A DNA stretch of 64,000 bases from Amblyornis subalaris (GCA_018881555.1 JACAXG010000124.1:496001-560000); one strand, 5' to 3'. Shown: positions 12,209-26,523, counted from the stretch's first letter. Translations and numbers: made by a program. Notes: generated by a model not told the origin, from the sequence alone.

Positions 12209-15200
12209 CAAGTGGGACAGAACATAAATAACAGAGCATAAAAGCAAGCATCTCCCCACACATTGCATCTTTTCAGGGGTGTTTTTGCTCCTTGTTAATG
12301 AAGTGGCTTTCTCTGTTGCATCCAAATGCAATTTGTCTGGTGGCCAAGGAACCAGAGACCACAGGAGACCTGCCTGCACTGATCCTGGCCCTCTCTTCTT
12401 GACACAGATTGAGAAAAGACAAATACTGTACATCACACAAGGTAAGGTTTAGGTTAAACACTTAAGGCTGATCTAATAAACCAGCTGACCCAGTGACTGT
12501 AGAACAGTCTGCCATCAACTACTTTTCAAATATGCATAACCCTCCTTCTTTCTCTGCCCAATACATAAATTTCTACATATTGCAGCCTACATTGTCCTTA
12601 GCATGTATTTAGCATGGTATTTCAACTACAAAATTCTGTGGAGTATCATCCACATTAATGCATTCTTTAACGGAGACTGCAGTGACTCAGACCTCCAAGC
12701 CAACAAAAAAGCACCTGTTCATTATATTTACCCTCAAAAGCACCATATGGGCTACTATAGCATAGATGAGACTCCACACAAACGAAAAAAAAATTAATTT
12801 GTATGCCAGTTGACTAATTTCATGCTAAATTCAGCCATTTAACTTTTAATTTTAATTTAGTTGTTCAAAATACTGTTATGGTAACAGCCAAGCCCCATGA
12901 AGAGGCCAAAGAGAAGGAGAGGACCAAGCCCTGGGGCACAGTTATTCTACTGTGGCACCAGGGAGAAAATCCATCCCAGGTAAGCAAACCCCATCAGACC
13001 CTGACCCCTGTCTTTCCAAGATAAAGTCTAGTTTCTTGTTTAGTTCTGAGAGCAGAGACACTAAGGACCCAATCAATTTCCGTTTTTCTTCTTTTCCTGA
13101 AGCTGGTCTCCACCTCAAGATTTAGGAGATGACAAGTTGCATCTACTCACAGAAAGGCCAACACTTATTGCTGAGAAAGTTAAACCTTTTTTCTCTTAAG
13201 AAATTTAATGAAAATAATACTGTTTCAACTTCTTAACCTGGAGGGTACCTTGCTCCCAAGAGTTTCAGCAATGTGACTTGTTCCTTAAGTTCATGTGCCA
13301 ACTGCTGTAGGTATCATAGGAGGAGTAAAGCAGCAGATGAACGGATGCATTTCTAAACAAATAGCACCCAAAACTGGCTTGTAGGGACACAGCCAACCCC
13401 AAAACAATGTTTAAGCAGATGAGGTCTGTGGGAAGTCTCCAAATGCTCAGAATTCTGGTGGCTCTAATCAACATCATCATCACTCATTTCTGTAAACATT
13501 TACTGCTATGTATTTTGTTCAAATGCAACCTTCTGTTCTCCTTCTAATTTCTTTCAAATTTCCAGTTTTGTTTAGTGTTTTGATGAATATGATGTCATTA
13601 CTTACCCTGTTTGAGAAGGGTAGAAGGTTTAGGCAAGAAATTTTTCCAACTCTTTCTTCCAGGCAAAAGATGAATATCAGGAAAACTCTTCTGGAAAACG
13701 GACTGCAGAAATGATGGCACTAAATGCAGGACTTTTTTATCCTGTCTCCCTCCTCCAAGTGATTAGGAGTACCACATTTGCATATGGCTAGGTGGCTTGG
13801 AGCAATACAATCAGCTTTTGAAAACAATGTTTAATCAAAAGCATAATTGAGTTATAGCAAATTGCTTCATAATACTTTGAGTAACTAACACCTTGTTGGT
13901 TTATGATACAAAAAAAAAGAGAAACATACCATAATTAGACAACTGTCCATAACTATCCTCTTTTAGAGGGATTTTATAAGCATTTAAGAGGAAAAATTAT
14001 GAGTATTAAGAAAAAAACGGACAATTGCTTAAGAAATCATCTCTGTCAGAGCTGACTGCAAGATGCAAAAGGGCCTCCAGATTTCAGGTCTTCATGACTC
14101 TTGGAGTATTTCTTACCCTCTTCATTAAAAAAATGTATTGGTTTTTTTTTTACTGTCTTTCTCTGCATTGCTTATTAGAGGCTAGAAGAACAGATCTTTT
14201 TTTATTAATGTAGATTAGTAAAATGGTATTCACACACTTCTCAGAAGCTTAATTTACCTCCTTTCCAAGATCCCCAAGATCCCCAAGACTATGCAACTTT
14301 AANAATTAATAAAAATTAAGAGGAAAAATAGCCTGAATACCCGAAAACAGTGCTGTATTGATATCTTAGCAATATAGTATGTGCTGATCCATGTAGTTTA
14401 ACTCTTTCTACAGTATTATTCTACTATTGCAGTGTGCATACACTTTCAACTTGGCAAAAAATTCCTGTAGTTTTTGCAATCAAATGGAAAAGAGAGAAAG
14501 CAGACATGAGAATGAATTGTTTTGCTGCAATATTGCCATAATCCAGAATACTAACACCTCTATCACTCACACCTTCCCTCTGGTAATTTCTCATTTCACT
14601 CCTCCACCCTGTGATCTTCAGCTGCATCACCTTGTCTTCTGTGCCCAGCAGCTGGTCTCATCCAGTACTACACTTACACTCAGTGCTTTGCAATGATTGC
14701 TAAGAACTATATTCCACAGCCCTTAATAGTTCACCAATAACAAACATCTCCTTCCCACCCCAAAAATCTCTTTCATCCTTTTTTACTGAGAAGCTGTGCC
14801 CTGCAAGATGAAGGGCTTAAAATACAGCATCACTCAAGAGCTTCAATACAAGATTTGTTCTCACCACTACATTTTAACATTAAATGAAGCTTGTGACCTT
14901 TCTAGTTGAGTCACTGTTCCTTCCACATTCTGTTTCACTCTAGGAATATCCTTCATTTTATGAATATGTTTCAATAAGATTCTAAAAATAGAACTCATGT
15001 TTATTCATATGGACATTAGAGATTTTTAAGAACTTCTAAGATGTCCTTTGTCCAGCTTCATTTCCTTCCACAAAGGAAGAATTATTCTCCTTTTCCCATG
15101 TAGCACTATTACACAGTGGACTAGGAAGGAGCAACGCTTTTAATTTTACCAAGACCAAGCCCGTTTTAGGAATGTTCTCTGTAGATTGAAGAAAGAAATA

Positions 15201-15285
15201 GATAAAACTGTTTCTTTTGGACTGAAACTACCAAAATTTAAGTAATCAGGCTTTAAGCTGTAGAGATAAGCAGGTAAAAAGAAGC
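12209..15285 (-). other. GALNT7 intron 1, no recognised elements
   Basis: AT-rich intron. A tiny imperfect tandem repeat (CCAAGATCC units) sits near 14265-14288. No coding exon or repeat family recognised. Confidence 0.6.
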
Positions 15286-15858
15286 TGTGCTGGATTTTTT
15301 TTCACAGTGGAAGGTATGGGCTGTGTTTTGGATTTGTGCTGAACACAGGGTTGATAACGTGGACATGTTTTATTATTGCTGAGCTGGGCTTACACAGAGA
15401 CAAGGCCTTTTCTGCTTTTCGTACTGCCATGCTGGGGAGGAAGTTGGGGGTGTGCGGGAGGTTGGGAGGAGACACAGCCAGGACAGGTGACTCCAACCGA
15501 CCAAAGGGATATTCCAGGCCATATGATATCATGTTCATGATATAAAGTGGGGGGAAGAAGGAGGGAGATGAAGACATCTGGAGTGATGACATTTATCTTC
15601 CCAAGTAGCCATTACACGAGATGGGGCCCCGCTTTCCTGGAGATGGCTGAGCACCTGCTCGCCCATGGGAAGCAGTGAATTAATTCCTTGCTTTTCTTTG
15701 CTTGTGTGCTTGGCTTTTGCTTTCCCTATTAAGCTGTTTTTATCTCAGCCCATGAGTTCTCTGGCTTTTACCTTCCGATTCTCTCCCCGATCCCGCAGGT
15801 GGGGGAGTGAGCAAGCAGCTGCCTAGGGCTTGGCTGCTGCCTGCAGTAAATCATGACA
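15286..15858 (+). mobile_element. ERVL-like LTR (no internal region), copy 1
   Basis: An LTR in plus orientation running from TGTGCTGG to CATGACA. Blocks shared with the other two copies, in order, are TGTGTTTTGGATTTGTGCTG, the GATAAC block, ATTGCTGAGCTGGGCTTACA, CCAAAGGGATATTCCA, a TATA-like GATATAAAG (about 15539), GGAGATGGCTGAGCACCTGC, GGGAAGCAGTGAATTAATTC, and TATTAAGCTGTTTTTATCTC. It lacks most of the GGTAGAGTTAAT block near the 5' end. I find no clear target-site duplication and no adjacent gag/pol/env, so it is probably a solo LTR whose duplication has decayed. It lies in intron 1 of GALNT7, antisense to the gene. Confidence 0.88.
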
Positions 15859-18800
15859 CACATACGCTTTGAATTAAAAGAGTTACAATATATAATCCAT
15901 AACTTTACTATTGATAAAATCCAATTTCTATTATTTTCCAGAAAAAGCCTCAAAGAAACAAAACCTATCATCAATCCTCATGTTCTAAGTGGTAGAGGAC
16001 AGCTTTTCTGGCCCTTCAGGCATCAGCTATGAACACTGCACTGGTTCAAGCCTGCAGAGGAACTTCATCCTTGTTTCTCAACCATCTGAGACAGATGGAT
16101 ATTTAAAAATCATGCATTTCTTTTTTATAACTCAGTGAGTAAATGACATTTACAATACAATAAATCCATCACTAATGGACACTCTTGATCAAAGGATAAA
16201 GTTTTCTGTGCTATATCTCNTCTGCCTCAATTTTTAAAGACAGATACATCAATCTCATTTCATATTTGTTGCTATTAAGAAGCAAACTGCATGATTAGAT
16301 TTTCATTTATCTTGAAATAGTCACCATTCTCAAGCTTTAAAACAGTCTATTTCTTTTTTTTTAAATTGCTTTTTAGAATTTGATCAACCCTACCATTTTG
16401 AAAGCTTCTTCAATGAAACAGCCAGCTAAAGCCAAAAACTGCATTGTATGCAAATTATACATACAGTCTAAAACCNGCTTCTGCAAGCTTCATCTGAACT
16501 CCCAAAAGATTTCAGAAAATCAGGGTATATATGTCATTATCTTGTGTACTGCTTGACTAGATGAGAGAGGGGAAATAACTTGTGATCAATTATGTTCTCC
16601 ACGATTTGATCTTATCTTTCCTTGGCCCTTCATTCCTGGTCTTTTCTACACAGGAGAATCTGTGTGGTATTTGCCAATAAATTAGTTATAGTCTACTGAA
16701 CCATTGAGGTAAGGTAAGTTCTTATCTGCATCAAATACTTTGAAAAAACCNGAAAATCAACACAGCACATGCATTTGAAGCATAAAAAGGAAAAAAAGAT
16801 CTGCAACAATGCTAAAGTAGTAAAAACCAATTTATTGAACAGATAAATCAACCTTGGTAAATTGACTACTCTTTCTGTGACACGTACAGCTGGTGACATT
16901 GCTTGTTTTGCTGTGAAGTAAACATGATGAATATCAAAATCTGTCTTATAGCTTTGCTTTAGAAGCTGCATAATATGTGAGCCCAGCCAAGGCATCTGCA
17001 TCTTTTAGATAGATAGCCAGCAAGAACGCTATGATATAATCCGCAAACTTCTTTAAATGGACTCCACTAAACCAGCCTGTTCTCCACTGTGCTTCCAGCT
17101 TTGCACATTTCTCTGCACTTTCCACGCAATATTTTTTATTTGGAGTATGGAAGCCACCATGCTCACCTTGAGACCACAGGACCAATCAGAGAGGCAGATG
17201 CTGCACCTGAGCTTCAAGTAATGGACCACCTTGACATTTACTTTGTTAGTGCAGATGATTCATGGTGGTGCCAAAATATAAACTTGAAGCTGTATGAGAT
17301 GAATGATCAAAACATTACTCTCCAAGCCAGCTTTGGGAACTGACATCCCACTGCCTTCTCTTAACATGGCACCAAGGACTAACTTCTAGCCCTAAACATA
17401 TTTTGAGGGATCTCCCTATATCTGTCAGCTCCTGAAGAGATTTTTAACGTGACCTTTGTGTTTCCAGCTCAGGTACACTATGGCTGGTGTTTCTGACCAC
17501 ATATCTGGAGAAGATGCAAATGAACATCATTCTCCTGTCTGCACTGATTCCTTAGCAATGGGACTGTAGCATTCTACTGTTCAAATTAATGTGCGTACAG
17601 CACACACAAAGAAAGATGCATAACGCCCCTTCTTGCCTGGAAAAAATGGAAGTCAGTTTTCTCAGCATCGGGTCTCTATCTTGCAGGACACCCTCACCAT
17701 CCAAACAGCATAGCAACAGGCATAGCAACATAATCTTTTAAACAAATGTTCACTTCTTGTAAACACTTTTTATGAAATCTGAAGTTTTGGCAATTCAGAC
17801 TTTCCATGTAAATACTGAGAATGGAATATTGGTTAAAAATTGATGTCAAAATGACAGCGAGCCTTTCCTCAGGGTATAATTGCCCCAGTAATGCTGTTTC
17901 CAGCTGGAGTGACTTCCACAAGCCCTAGGCATGTGCACTGCTTGTGGGTTTCAAATGGGGCTGCTAATAACTGCATTTATGAAAACTGTGCCCTTCACTT
18001 ACTGCGTGTAACATAGAACAGACATTAGCAAAGTCTACTTATGATCTATCCAGTTCATTAAAAGGGTGTTTAGATTGGAATGCAGTTCACTGAATCAAGA
18101 CCTTTGCATGCAAGCCTTGCACTTTAACTTCTAACAAAGACAATTTTGTTAAAGCCTGTCAGAAAACTCAATTCAAAAGCCCTCTGCAGTCCCTGAGAAA
18201 GAGAGTCTGTTGTCTCTAACACAGCAAAATCTGGCCTGCAGCTAGAAAACAAAGAGCCAGTAAGGCAGTTCATACTTTAGTCTGACTGGGGAAAGATAGT
18301 GCCCCCCATGAGGAAGAACTGCAAAAAAAGAAAATTGGCAGTATTTCAATCTCCAATATAAAAGAGAAGCTACATACATGAACCAACAAATAACACAGAA
18401 GGATGTACCAGGACAGGGCAGTAACCAATATAGAATTGTTTACTGTACATCAAAACAGAATCAGCAAAAGAAACCAAAATCCACAAGGATGATGTTCTAA
18501 TCAAAATACAAAAAAAAAAAAAAAGTCCACTATGTTTTGCTACTGTTCAATAACCTGCAAAACTGTTATATTGAAAATGGTAAGGAAAAGCAATATAAAA
18601 GAGCTTCTTCTGTACGAGACAATACATTCCCATGGTTGTCAACCAAGCCAATATTATTGCTGTCATTAATCAGTCGCCTTTTGGGATGAGGTGCTTTCTT
18701 TTTATAAGTTCNTATACACAAGTGACAACAGCACAACATAAGACCTATATGCTCTGTTTAAAACTGTCATAACCAAGTTATCCAAATCAACATTTTCTCA

Positions 18801-18936
18801 ACATATTACTTTATCATCTGATATAGACTTGGACAAATGTTGTAAGTTAAAATAAGGAAAACCTATTTTATTCACTATCCCAATAAACATTTCTAGTAAA
18901 TGACAAAAATAAAGCAAAACAAACAAACAAAAAATG
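15859..18936 (-). other. GALNT7 intron 1, no recognised elements
   Basis: AT-rich intron with an A homopolymer at 18510-18524. No gene or repeat family recognised. Short open frames near 16693-17343 occur on both strands and lack family resemblance. Confidence 0.6.
18510..18524 (+). repeat. A homopolymer (15 bp)
   Basis: Uninterrupted A tract in GALNT7 intron 1, with no recognisable retroposed body upstream. Confidence 0.9.
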
Positions 18937-18966
18937 CAAAAGTTCCACCAAAAGCTGGAACTTTTG
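18937..18966. repeat. Perfect 11-bp inverted repeat
   Basis: CAAAAGTTCCA (18937-18947) pairs exactly with TGGAACTTTTG (18956-18966) across an 8-nt loop. It lies in otherwise unremarkable intron sequence. The stem is too short for a microRNA precursor on its own. Confidence 0.85.
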
Positions 18967-20138
18967 ACTTTTCAATTCACTTCGTTAAAAAAAAAATCAG
19001 CTTAAAAATAAGCCACTACTCAGCTTTCCATTTTTAATAATTTCAACAGAAACACAAACAGCATCTCTATGCATCTCTTTAGCTGTTGCTTCAGACATAG
19101 CACTTTACCTGGAAATAGCATGTTTTCCTTTTGTTTAGTATAGCACTTCCAGTTCTATAATTCCTGACAGCATGACAACTCCAGACTTGTAAAGGATGTC
19201 AGATTTACATAAGATGTTGCAAAGAAAATATAAAATTTAAAAAAAAAAAAAATCACTTGCCCACTCTTCCTACCAAGTGAAGAGGCTCAAAGCTAACTTC
19301 CCCATTCTATTTAAAAAGCAAAGTTTGAAGTCTTCTGAATGTCATCACTGATGCATTACATGGACATCTATCTTCTTATCACTGCAGATATACAGCAAAC
19401 CTGAAGGGGATATTTTCCATCTCTGCTGTAATGAGAACTGTGGAACAGCAGAAATATGAATTACAAGATGCAGCTAGTTCTTGCAGAAGATTTATGAAAA
19501 CTGTATTCTTTAGCTGCTGGAGATGAGNTGCCTTTAAATTTTTGGTTTTGCTAATTTGTTTTGGATTTAAACCTCTGTCTGATAGGTGCTGGATATTTCA
19601 GGCTCATGTTATGGAGTGGGATGGTTACATTTTTGCAGTTTACTTTTGCGCCAGGCATTTTTGTCCTGTCTGCGTGCCAACGCAAGCACCTTTACACCTG
19701 CACGCTGAGCTGGATCAAGGACTCCCCACAGACAGCTGCATGAGCAAGCCAAATGAATTTGGCATNCACAAGCAGGGTAAACACCGGTGCTGAGCTAGCT
19801 CAAAACAGGAGTAGGGCAGAGGGGAAGCTGCTGGAAGTGAGGAGTAGCTGAAAAACACAGAGTGCCTGGTAGTACCAAAACGCAGAACACTGCTGCCTCT
19901 CCAGCTGTCTACAACCATTACTCGTGCACAGGCACACAGAGGAGACTCAAGGGCTGCCCAGCCCTGCTCCCACCAGTGGTGCCCAGCCACCCTCAGAGCC
20001 TCCTTCAGCACCTCTATGGGACACCAAGGAGAACAAGTACGTGCAGAATGGCAGGACGGCAGCTGCCTGACTTGAGAGGATTTGCTTCTTTTGTACCCTT
20101 AAAACAAAACCACACAACCTAACTACAACACAACAATG
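18967..20138 (-). other. GALNT7 intron 1 with a GC-raised patch
   Basis: Ordinary AT-rich intron up to about 19590. Then a patch with more GC (about 19640-20060) has overlapping short open frames on both strands. I cannot assign it to a gene or a repeat. Confidence 0.5.
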
Positions 20139-20580
20139 AGTCTAGAGGAGGGCCAGAGGGATGGAGCATCTCTCCTATGAAGACAGGCTGAGGGATGTGG
20201 GGTTGCTCCGCCTGAAAAAGACAAGGCCTTGGGATAGCCTTAAAGCAGCCTTCCAGTACCTAAAGGGGGCCTACAAGAGACATGGAGAGGGACTTTTTAC
20301 AAGGGCATGTAGTGACAGGACAAGGGGGAATGGCTTCAAACTGAGAGAGGGTCAGTTTAGATTAGATATGGGGAATTAATTATTTACTGTGAGGGTGGTG
20401 AGTCACTGGAATAGGTTGACCAGAAAAGTTGTGGTTGCCCTATACCTGGAAGTGTTGAAGGCCAGGTTCGATGAGGCATCCAAATGGGTCCTGTGAAAGG
20501 TGTCCCTTCCCATGGCAGGGGGTTTGGTACCAGATGATTTTTAAAGTGACTTCCAATCCAAACCATTCTGTGATTCTTAT
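20139..20580 (+). repeat. CR1 LINE 3' fragment, plus strand
   Basis: A 5'-truncated CR1 of about 440 bp. It encodes the end of ORF2: residues resembling HLSYEDRLRDVGLLRLKK, a run ending QYLKGAYKRHGEG, LFTRACSDRTRGNGFKLREG, with a frame break at the TAA near 20377. It ends with the CR1 tail (CCATTCTGTGATTCTTATG). It lies antisense to GALNT7. Confidence 0.93.
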
Positions 20581-23500
20581 GAACAAAACAAACACCAACA
20601 AACCTTCCCCACCAAGTTCTTCTCCCTAAACATTTTTTCTCCTTTGGAGGAGACCCACTTACTGTGCTGAGAAAGCAGAGGCACAAAAGGCAGCACACTT
20701 ATGTCCCTAATGCACTGAGCGTCAGATACTTGTGGTGTATTAAGAGCATCAGGAAAAAAAAAAAGAGCAGACTTGCCCAGTTGTGTGGTTTACAGAGTCA
20801 CCACACCCAGATCCTGTATCAGAAATAATCCAAATGGAAATAATCCAAGTAGGAGAAGCCTATAACAGTAAAACAGACTATTTTGAGTGGTCTGGGAGAG
20901 GGCTGCTGTTCCCCTTCCCCAGGAGCCCATGACTGCTCTCCCAGGGATTCCTGTGGTATTAATGGTAATGCAGGAATGCTGTTATGCTCTACACTAAAAA
21001 CGTATTTTTCTGTTAAATATTCTCAGCAATATGAATCTCTCTTTCTTCTTTCAAACCAAAGCTACAAAAATAGGATGATTTTCTTTCTTACCACACAATT
21101 AAGGAGACAGCTGCATGTTCTTAAATTCATGGAGGAAAGGAAAGACATGCATAACCAGCAGTTGCCCTCCACTAGGTGAGGGCACTTTTCCCTTTTCAGG
21201 AAAGTTCTGACTCTCAATAGAGTTTTCATTAAAATATATATAGAACTCGTGACTTTTCACAGCATGATGGTTCGAACACATATTTCTAGCTGTCCAGAAC
21301 TACCCTTTCCTTAGAAAGTGCACCCAAATGTCAGGCAGAACTCCCTCCCATGTACTTTCTCACTCTTGTATCCAATCTTTTATGTCACTACACCTAGATA
21401 AAAAAGGGTATTAGGGAATGTGCCAGTCTAGTGCTGGCATGTCTTCAATCGACGGACAGAGTATAATAAGTTAAGAAACCAAAATTTTAAAAGGAAACAT
21501 ATTAAGGGTAAAGGAACATCAGGGAGGTTAACAGGCATTGGGAGAAAATCAGCACTGGTTATAAAACACTTCAGTTGCCATAACTGGTCTCTTTCATGCA
21601 GTATAAAGTTTCTTTGAGTGCTACAGCCTGTACAGTATAAAANCAGTTATGGAACATTAAGGCATGACAGAATTAAAAAATGCATGTAGGGCAGAAAATG
21701 GACTTCCTACAGGAAAGTTGTTGGGGTTTGGTGTTAGACTATGAATAGATCTACTAAATATACACTGCTGAAAGGTTTCTATTTGTGAAGCCAAAGTGAC
21801 AGAACATCAGAAACCTTAACTTCCTCATCAGTAAAACTGGGCTTTAAAATAAATGTCCACGCATTTTAGTAAATATATAAAAAATATTATGCTCTGCAAT
21901 AGAGAAATCTCAGCATGGAAAGTAAAAAAGGAAGATGACAAAATACAACTATTTCTGACATGCAAAAGCATTCTCACCAATGAACATTTTAAGGCATCAG
22001 AGCCAAGATTATTTAGTTAAGCTAATAAAATATATTTTTAAAGCATCAACCTAAAAATTATAATGAATTCTGCTTACAACATTATGCCTTTGGTAACATT
22101 AAGTAGTACATTACAGTTGCTAGATAAACCAAATTATAGATAAAAGTTCCGTTCATTTCTTAGAAATTAACAGCTACGAAGCCATTCCTGAAAAATTATG
22201 ATTGCCGGGATTAGACTGCAAAGAGTATTTTGACAAGTTATCAGTACAGAATAAATTTTTGCAAATATCATACAAGATAAAACCTGTTCAAAAACCTGTT
22301 CAATCTGCCTCTCCTTTGCAGCAATGCTAACTGGCCAAGTCTATAAGCAAAAACTTTGGTGCTTAGTGTTTAAGGCTGTGAAGTCTTCTTTAATCACAGA
22401 CATGAATCGTAGAGTTTAAAATGAAAACCTTTTTTTTTTGCATAAAACCCTTAGCATGTTATATCCTGTGACAAAGCTGTTGGAAGATATATTGCCCAAA
22501 CTATTAAAAAGTCAAGAAGAGTAGTCTGACCATTTATCTTTCTTCCTTACTTCCAGGTATCCATATCACTTAATGCCTTACTGCAATGCAAGAAAACTCT
22601 TAAGCTGTTGAACAGTGGGTCGTGAGAATAAAGCTAATTAACTCCCCAAATTCACACAAAGAATGAATGATGAAAAAAAAAATGAGCAGGAAAAAAAAAT
22701 AGAATAAATCAGGTATTCATCCTTCAGCTGAGAATGAGATTGGAATAAGAAAATGGAACAACCAAGGTATAACCAAGATCAATGCACCTCATTACACTAA
22801 CATGGACTTGTGCTGGCTGCAGTCAATCAATGATCAACACCAAGGCTCATTGTAAGGATCCAATCATACTTTTGTCAGCTGATCCAAACATACAGGATTA
22901 TTTTTAAACGTTTATTTTAAAGAAGAAAACTGCATCATTGTTTCCGGTGAATATAAATGTTAAGAACAGAGAATCAGTGTCTCACATGCCTTACTGTAAG
23001 TCGAGCAGCCTCTCTGTTCTCGGCTTAAGAGCAAAATCATAACCAGGTACCTCTGATTACCTGCAGCCCCTGTGTGCATTTCACCACACACATATANGCA
23101 AGTCAGCTTTGATTTAGAAATTATGCACCCCTGGGAAATATTATCAAAACAAACGCCTCCCAAAGAGGCACAAGGCATCTCTAAACCACAAGATCTAGGC
23201 ATATGGGAATCAGAGAAAAGGGGACATAGGACAGATGAAGTGTGCTCAAGGACAACAGATTTCAAAGAATTCTAATTATTTTTAAAGTAGGCCAACCCCC
23301 AGGACATATCCATTTCATCCAGAAAAATTAATCCAGCCTGCTCCCTGCCATCCTCTTTTCCCAAGGCCCCCCAGGCATACACAAAGATTAAAAGCTACAT
23401 GAACTATCCTGGCAGTCTGCTCCCTTTTATCACAACAGCTTGACAACTCCCCTGTCATCACCAGACTTGGTAGAAGATAATAATGGGAGCAAAACTTGTT

Positions 23501-23689
23501 AACTCCCTGAGAGGTGACTGATGTGACTATTCATGCAAAAGGTAAGCCTGCTCTCTAAGACAGAAACTCTGCATCTTGCAGACATTTCTCCCCATCTGTT
23601 TCTCTACACGAAATAATGGCGATGGCTTTGACACTTTGTACACCTACTCACTGCTCTGTCAATGTGCACTCAAGAGTCTCATCACCCAC
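20581..23689 (-). other. GALNT7 intron 1, no recognised elements
   Basis: AT-rich intron. A few A/T homopolymers (for example near 22431-22439). No gene or repeat family recognised. Confidence 0.6.
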
Positions 23690-23732
23690 TGCCAAAGTTG
23701 GACCAGAGTAACCATTTGCCCCAACTTTGGCA
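23690..23732. repeat. Perfect 12-bp inverted repeat
   Basis: TGCCAAAGTTGG (23690-23701) and its exact complement CCAACTTTGGCA (23721-23732) flank a 19-nt loop. The arms are mixed in composition, so this is not simple AT-rich chance. No function can be assigned. Confidence 0.85.
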
Positions 23733-26509
23733 TCAAAGTCTTCTCCCAGCCTCGATTTTAGCATCATGGATAGCTTCTCTCTTCGAGGACAGTTTTTTCT
23801 GCAGATGACCCTGGAGGAGGATATTACGCCTGGACCTGCTCAGAGGGCTTCACGGCCTCACTGTCAAGTTAACACTTCTTGGCCTTCTTTAGCCCAAACT
23901 TTCCTGTAGTGTTTACATAAATAAAAAATAAGCAAGTATTTAAGAAAATATAATGAGGGACTGAAGACTTACTTGAGACACCCAGGGCTGGAATACCTCT
24001 ATAGAGAGTGCTTGAGACCACTTTACTCACTTGGTAAATTTCATGCTGTAGGAGTACCTTACTTACATCGATTGAAATATCAGAATTTGAAGATCTCCAG
24101 AAAGCTATCCAAAAGGCAGCAGGTGACTCCTCTCCCTCACCGACAGGAGCTGAGGCACAGGAAACCCATGCAACATCCTTCTGGATTTGAGGGCTCTTGG
24201 CTAACTCTGTGATCAGAGGTAGGTGATACATTTACAATCACTAAAATCTCATATTCCATCAAAAGCAGCAAACAACAAAACTCCCACCTACCGCACCTTT
24301 CCATCTCTGCCATTTACTGAGATCCTGCCTTTACGCTATCACTAGTGAAGGTCTTGGCTCTGTGCAGGAGGAACATAATTCATAGAGGGGAGAGAAATAA
24401 GGGTGGAAAACATGGAAGAGGTAAGAAAAAACCCAACATATTTCATAGCTGTGGTTTAAAGCTTCTCATAGACTTTGAAATGTTAGAATAACANTGTGGG
24501 AGATGGAATAGCAGAGCCAGAGCAGGGGAAGCAGTCCAATAAAAGCAATATATTACAAGCCTTGAAGAGCTGACTTCAAGGCCTCATTTAACTGAGAGTG
24601 TAGCAAAACTTGCTTCAAGACTAAAGCATGAAGAGAACAATTCATTTTCTCTGAAGAGCCCAGTATCTTTATATTGTCTTTCTTGATCTTTCTCCCTTAA
24701 TAGGAAAAAAAGAAACTTTTTTTAAGAGGTAGCTTGGTTACTTTTTTTTTGGGTTTGTTTCAAAATGTTATTACAGATAATACATTTTCTACAGCCAATT
24801 TAAAATGGTAAATACCTCTTTCTTTGGCATATCTAGAATTCTTATTAAATAGCTCAGAACAAAGACATTGTTTAAATATCTCAAATTCATAAAGGCAGGA
24901 ACTGAGAACTAAGAAGGGGTGCTATGCTTTGGCCCTTGGTTCATTTAGTCATGCTTACAAGGAAAATCTTTTACTACAGGCTAAAACCAAAGCAAATTTT
25001 AATCCCCAAATTGTGACAAAAATGTTTGAATATGTAAAAAACTATATTCAATTTCATTAAAAATATTGTATCTTCTTCTAAAACACAGTATTTAAAATAA
25101 TACTTTTCTGCCTTATTAAAAAACATAAACTGTGTTTACTCAAGTCAGAACAGCTCTTGCTGAGCTATTTTCACTGCCGTTTTCTTAAAAGACAACAAAA
25201 ATAAATAAGAAACTTTGTGGGCTGAGCACCATCTGCTTATGCTTTAATTTCATTAACAGTTATATTTTGAGACCGTCAACTGTAAAGCAAGTTTTCCACA
25301 TGTAAACAGCATGTAAACCAGTATACTCTTTCTACCTTATACCTTCTTTCAATTCTCTCCTGCTGCTCAGAGGTTCACACACCAATGCTGACTGCAGCTA
25401 TTTGCAACTGAACGTTCCACACGGAAATCAAAGGAAAATACATTGTAGCCTAGAAAAGCAATAGGAATACTAAAAAATGTTACTGCATTCAAGGATGAGA
25501 ATGAGGGATTCAAGAAGACGTGGTAAGAGAAACTTAAAAGAAATACATGCCACCATGGAACAGCAAGCAATTAGTTCACTATAACAGAGTGAAAAAACAA
25601 AAAAGCAATTTGTCCTCTTGCAAAGAAGCATGCTTATGCAGGGAGAAGCATGTATGATTCCTGATTAATACAATTCTTTTTAAAGCATCATCTCTTCATT
25701 ACAAAAAGTAGCCATTTTTGTTTCACTAATAATGTATGTATGCAGCCTAGTACGAAAAGTATTTTTATTCCCACATGGGAAGTCCATGGGTTTTCAGAAA
25801 ATAGGGATTTTGTGCTATAAGCACCAACCTATTTCAAAAACACGAAGCAAAGAATTTGGTTTTTTTCAAATTTCAGACCTACCAATTAAAATGATATTCC
25901 AGTGAGTAAGCAAACATTTCAAAATTGTTTGATCCCAAGCAAGGGGAACACAGTAAGAATGCTTATTTGAAAAACAAAGGTAGAATACAAGTATTAGCCT
26001 TCTCCTCCATATCTTTGTATGGTTATTAACAACAAAATACTCTTTTTCCACAAAAGCACATNCTTTCCCCACAAGCTCCTTCACAAGAGAGAAGGCTACA
26101 ATTGAACTGATAAATCCTAATCTGCCATAAAGCACAACCTTAGCCTTTTGTTAATGTTTACAGAAATCCACTAAGTTTAATTTTTTCTCCTACAACCTAT
26201 ATTAAGTGAAAGGCCAGAAATCCCTCAAATCCAAGTCTAAACAGTATCAGAGGTTGTGAGGACATGCATGTTGCTGGCTGCTAACTGCTCCCCTTTGTTG
26301 GGGACATTCTGGAGATATCTTCCCTCCTGAACACGTTACCTGAGCATAGCACTTAGTCATAGTGGGGGAAACCTCGCTCATCAAAACAGTGTCTAACCCT
26401 AGTGCACGTGGGGCAGAGGTGGACTGCTAAAGGCAGATTCAATCAAGATAAATTCCCTTTAATTCACAAAAATATTGAAGAAAACTGATGGAAGAGGTGG
26501 CCTTTTGAG
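23733..26509 (-). other. GALNT7 intron 1, no recognised elements
   Basis: AT-rich intron without a gene or a repeat family that I recognise. An open frame at 23869-24231 on the minus strand resembles no known protein and has no splice-site support. Confidence 0.6.
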
Positions 26510-26523
26510 CAGCATGAGCTCAG

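Noticed and set aside
21240..21285. GGTTCGAAC-like box suggesting a tRNA gene
   Set aside because: No matching A box, acceptor stem or cloverleaf around it.
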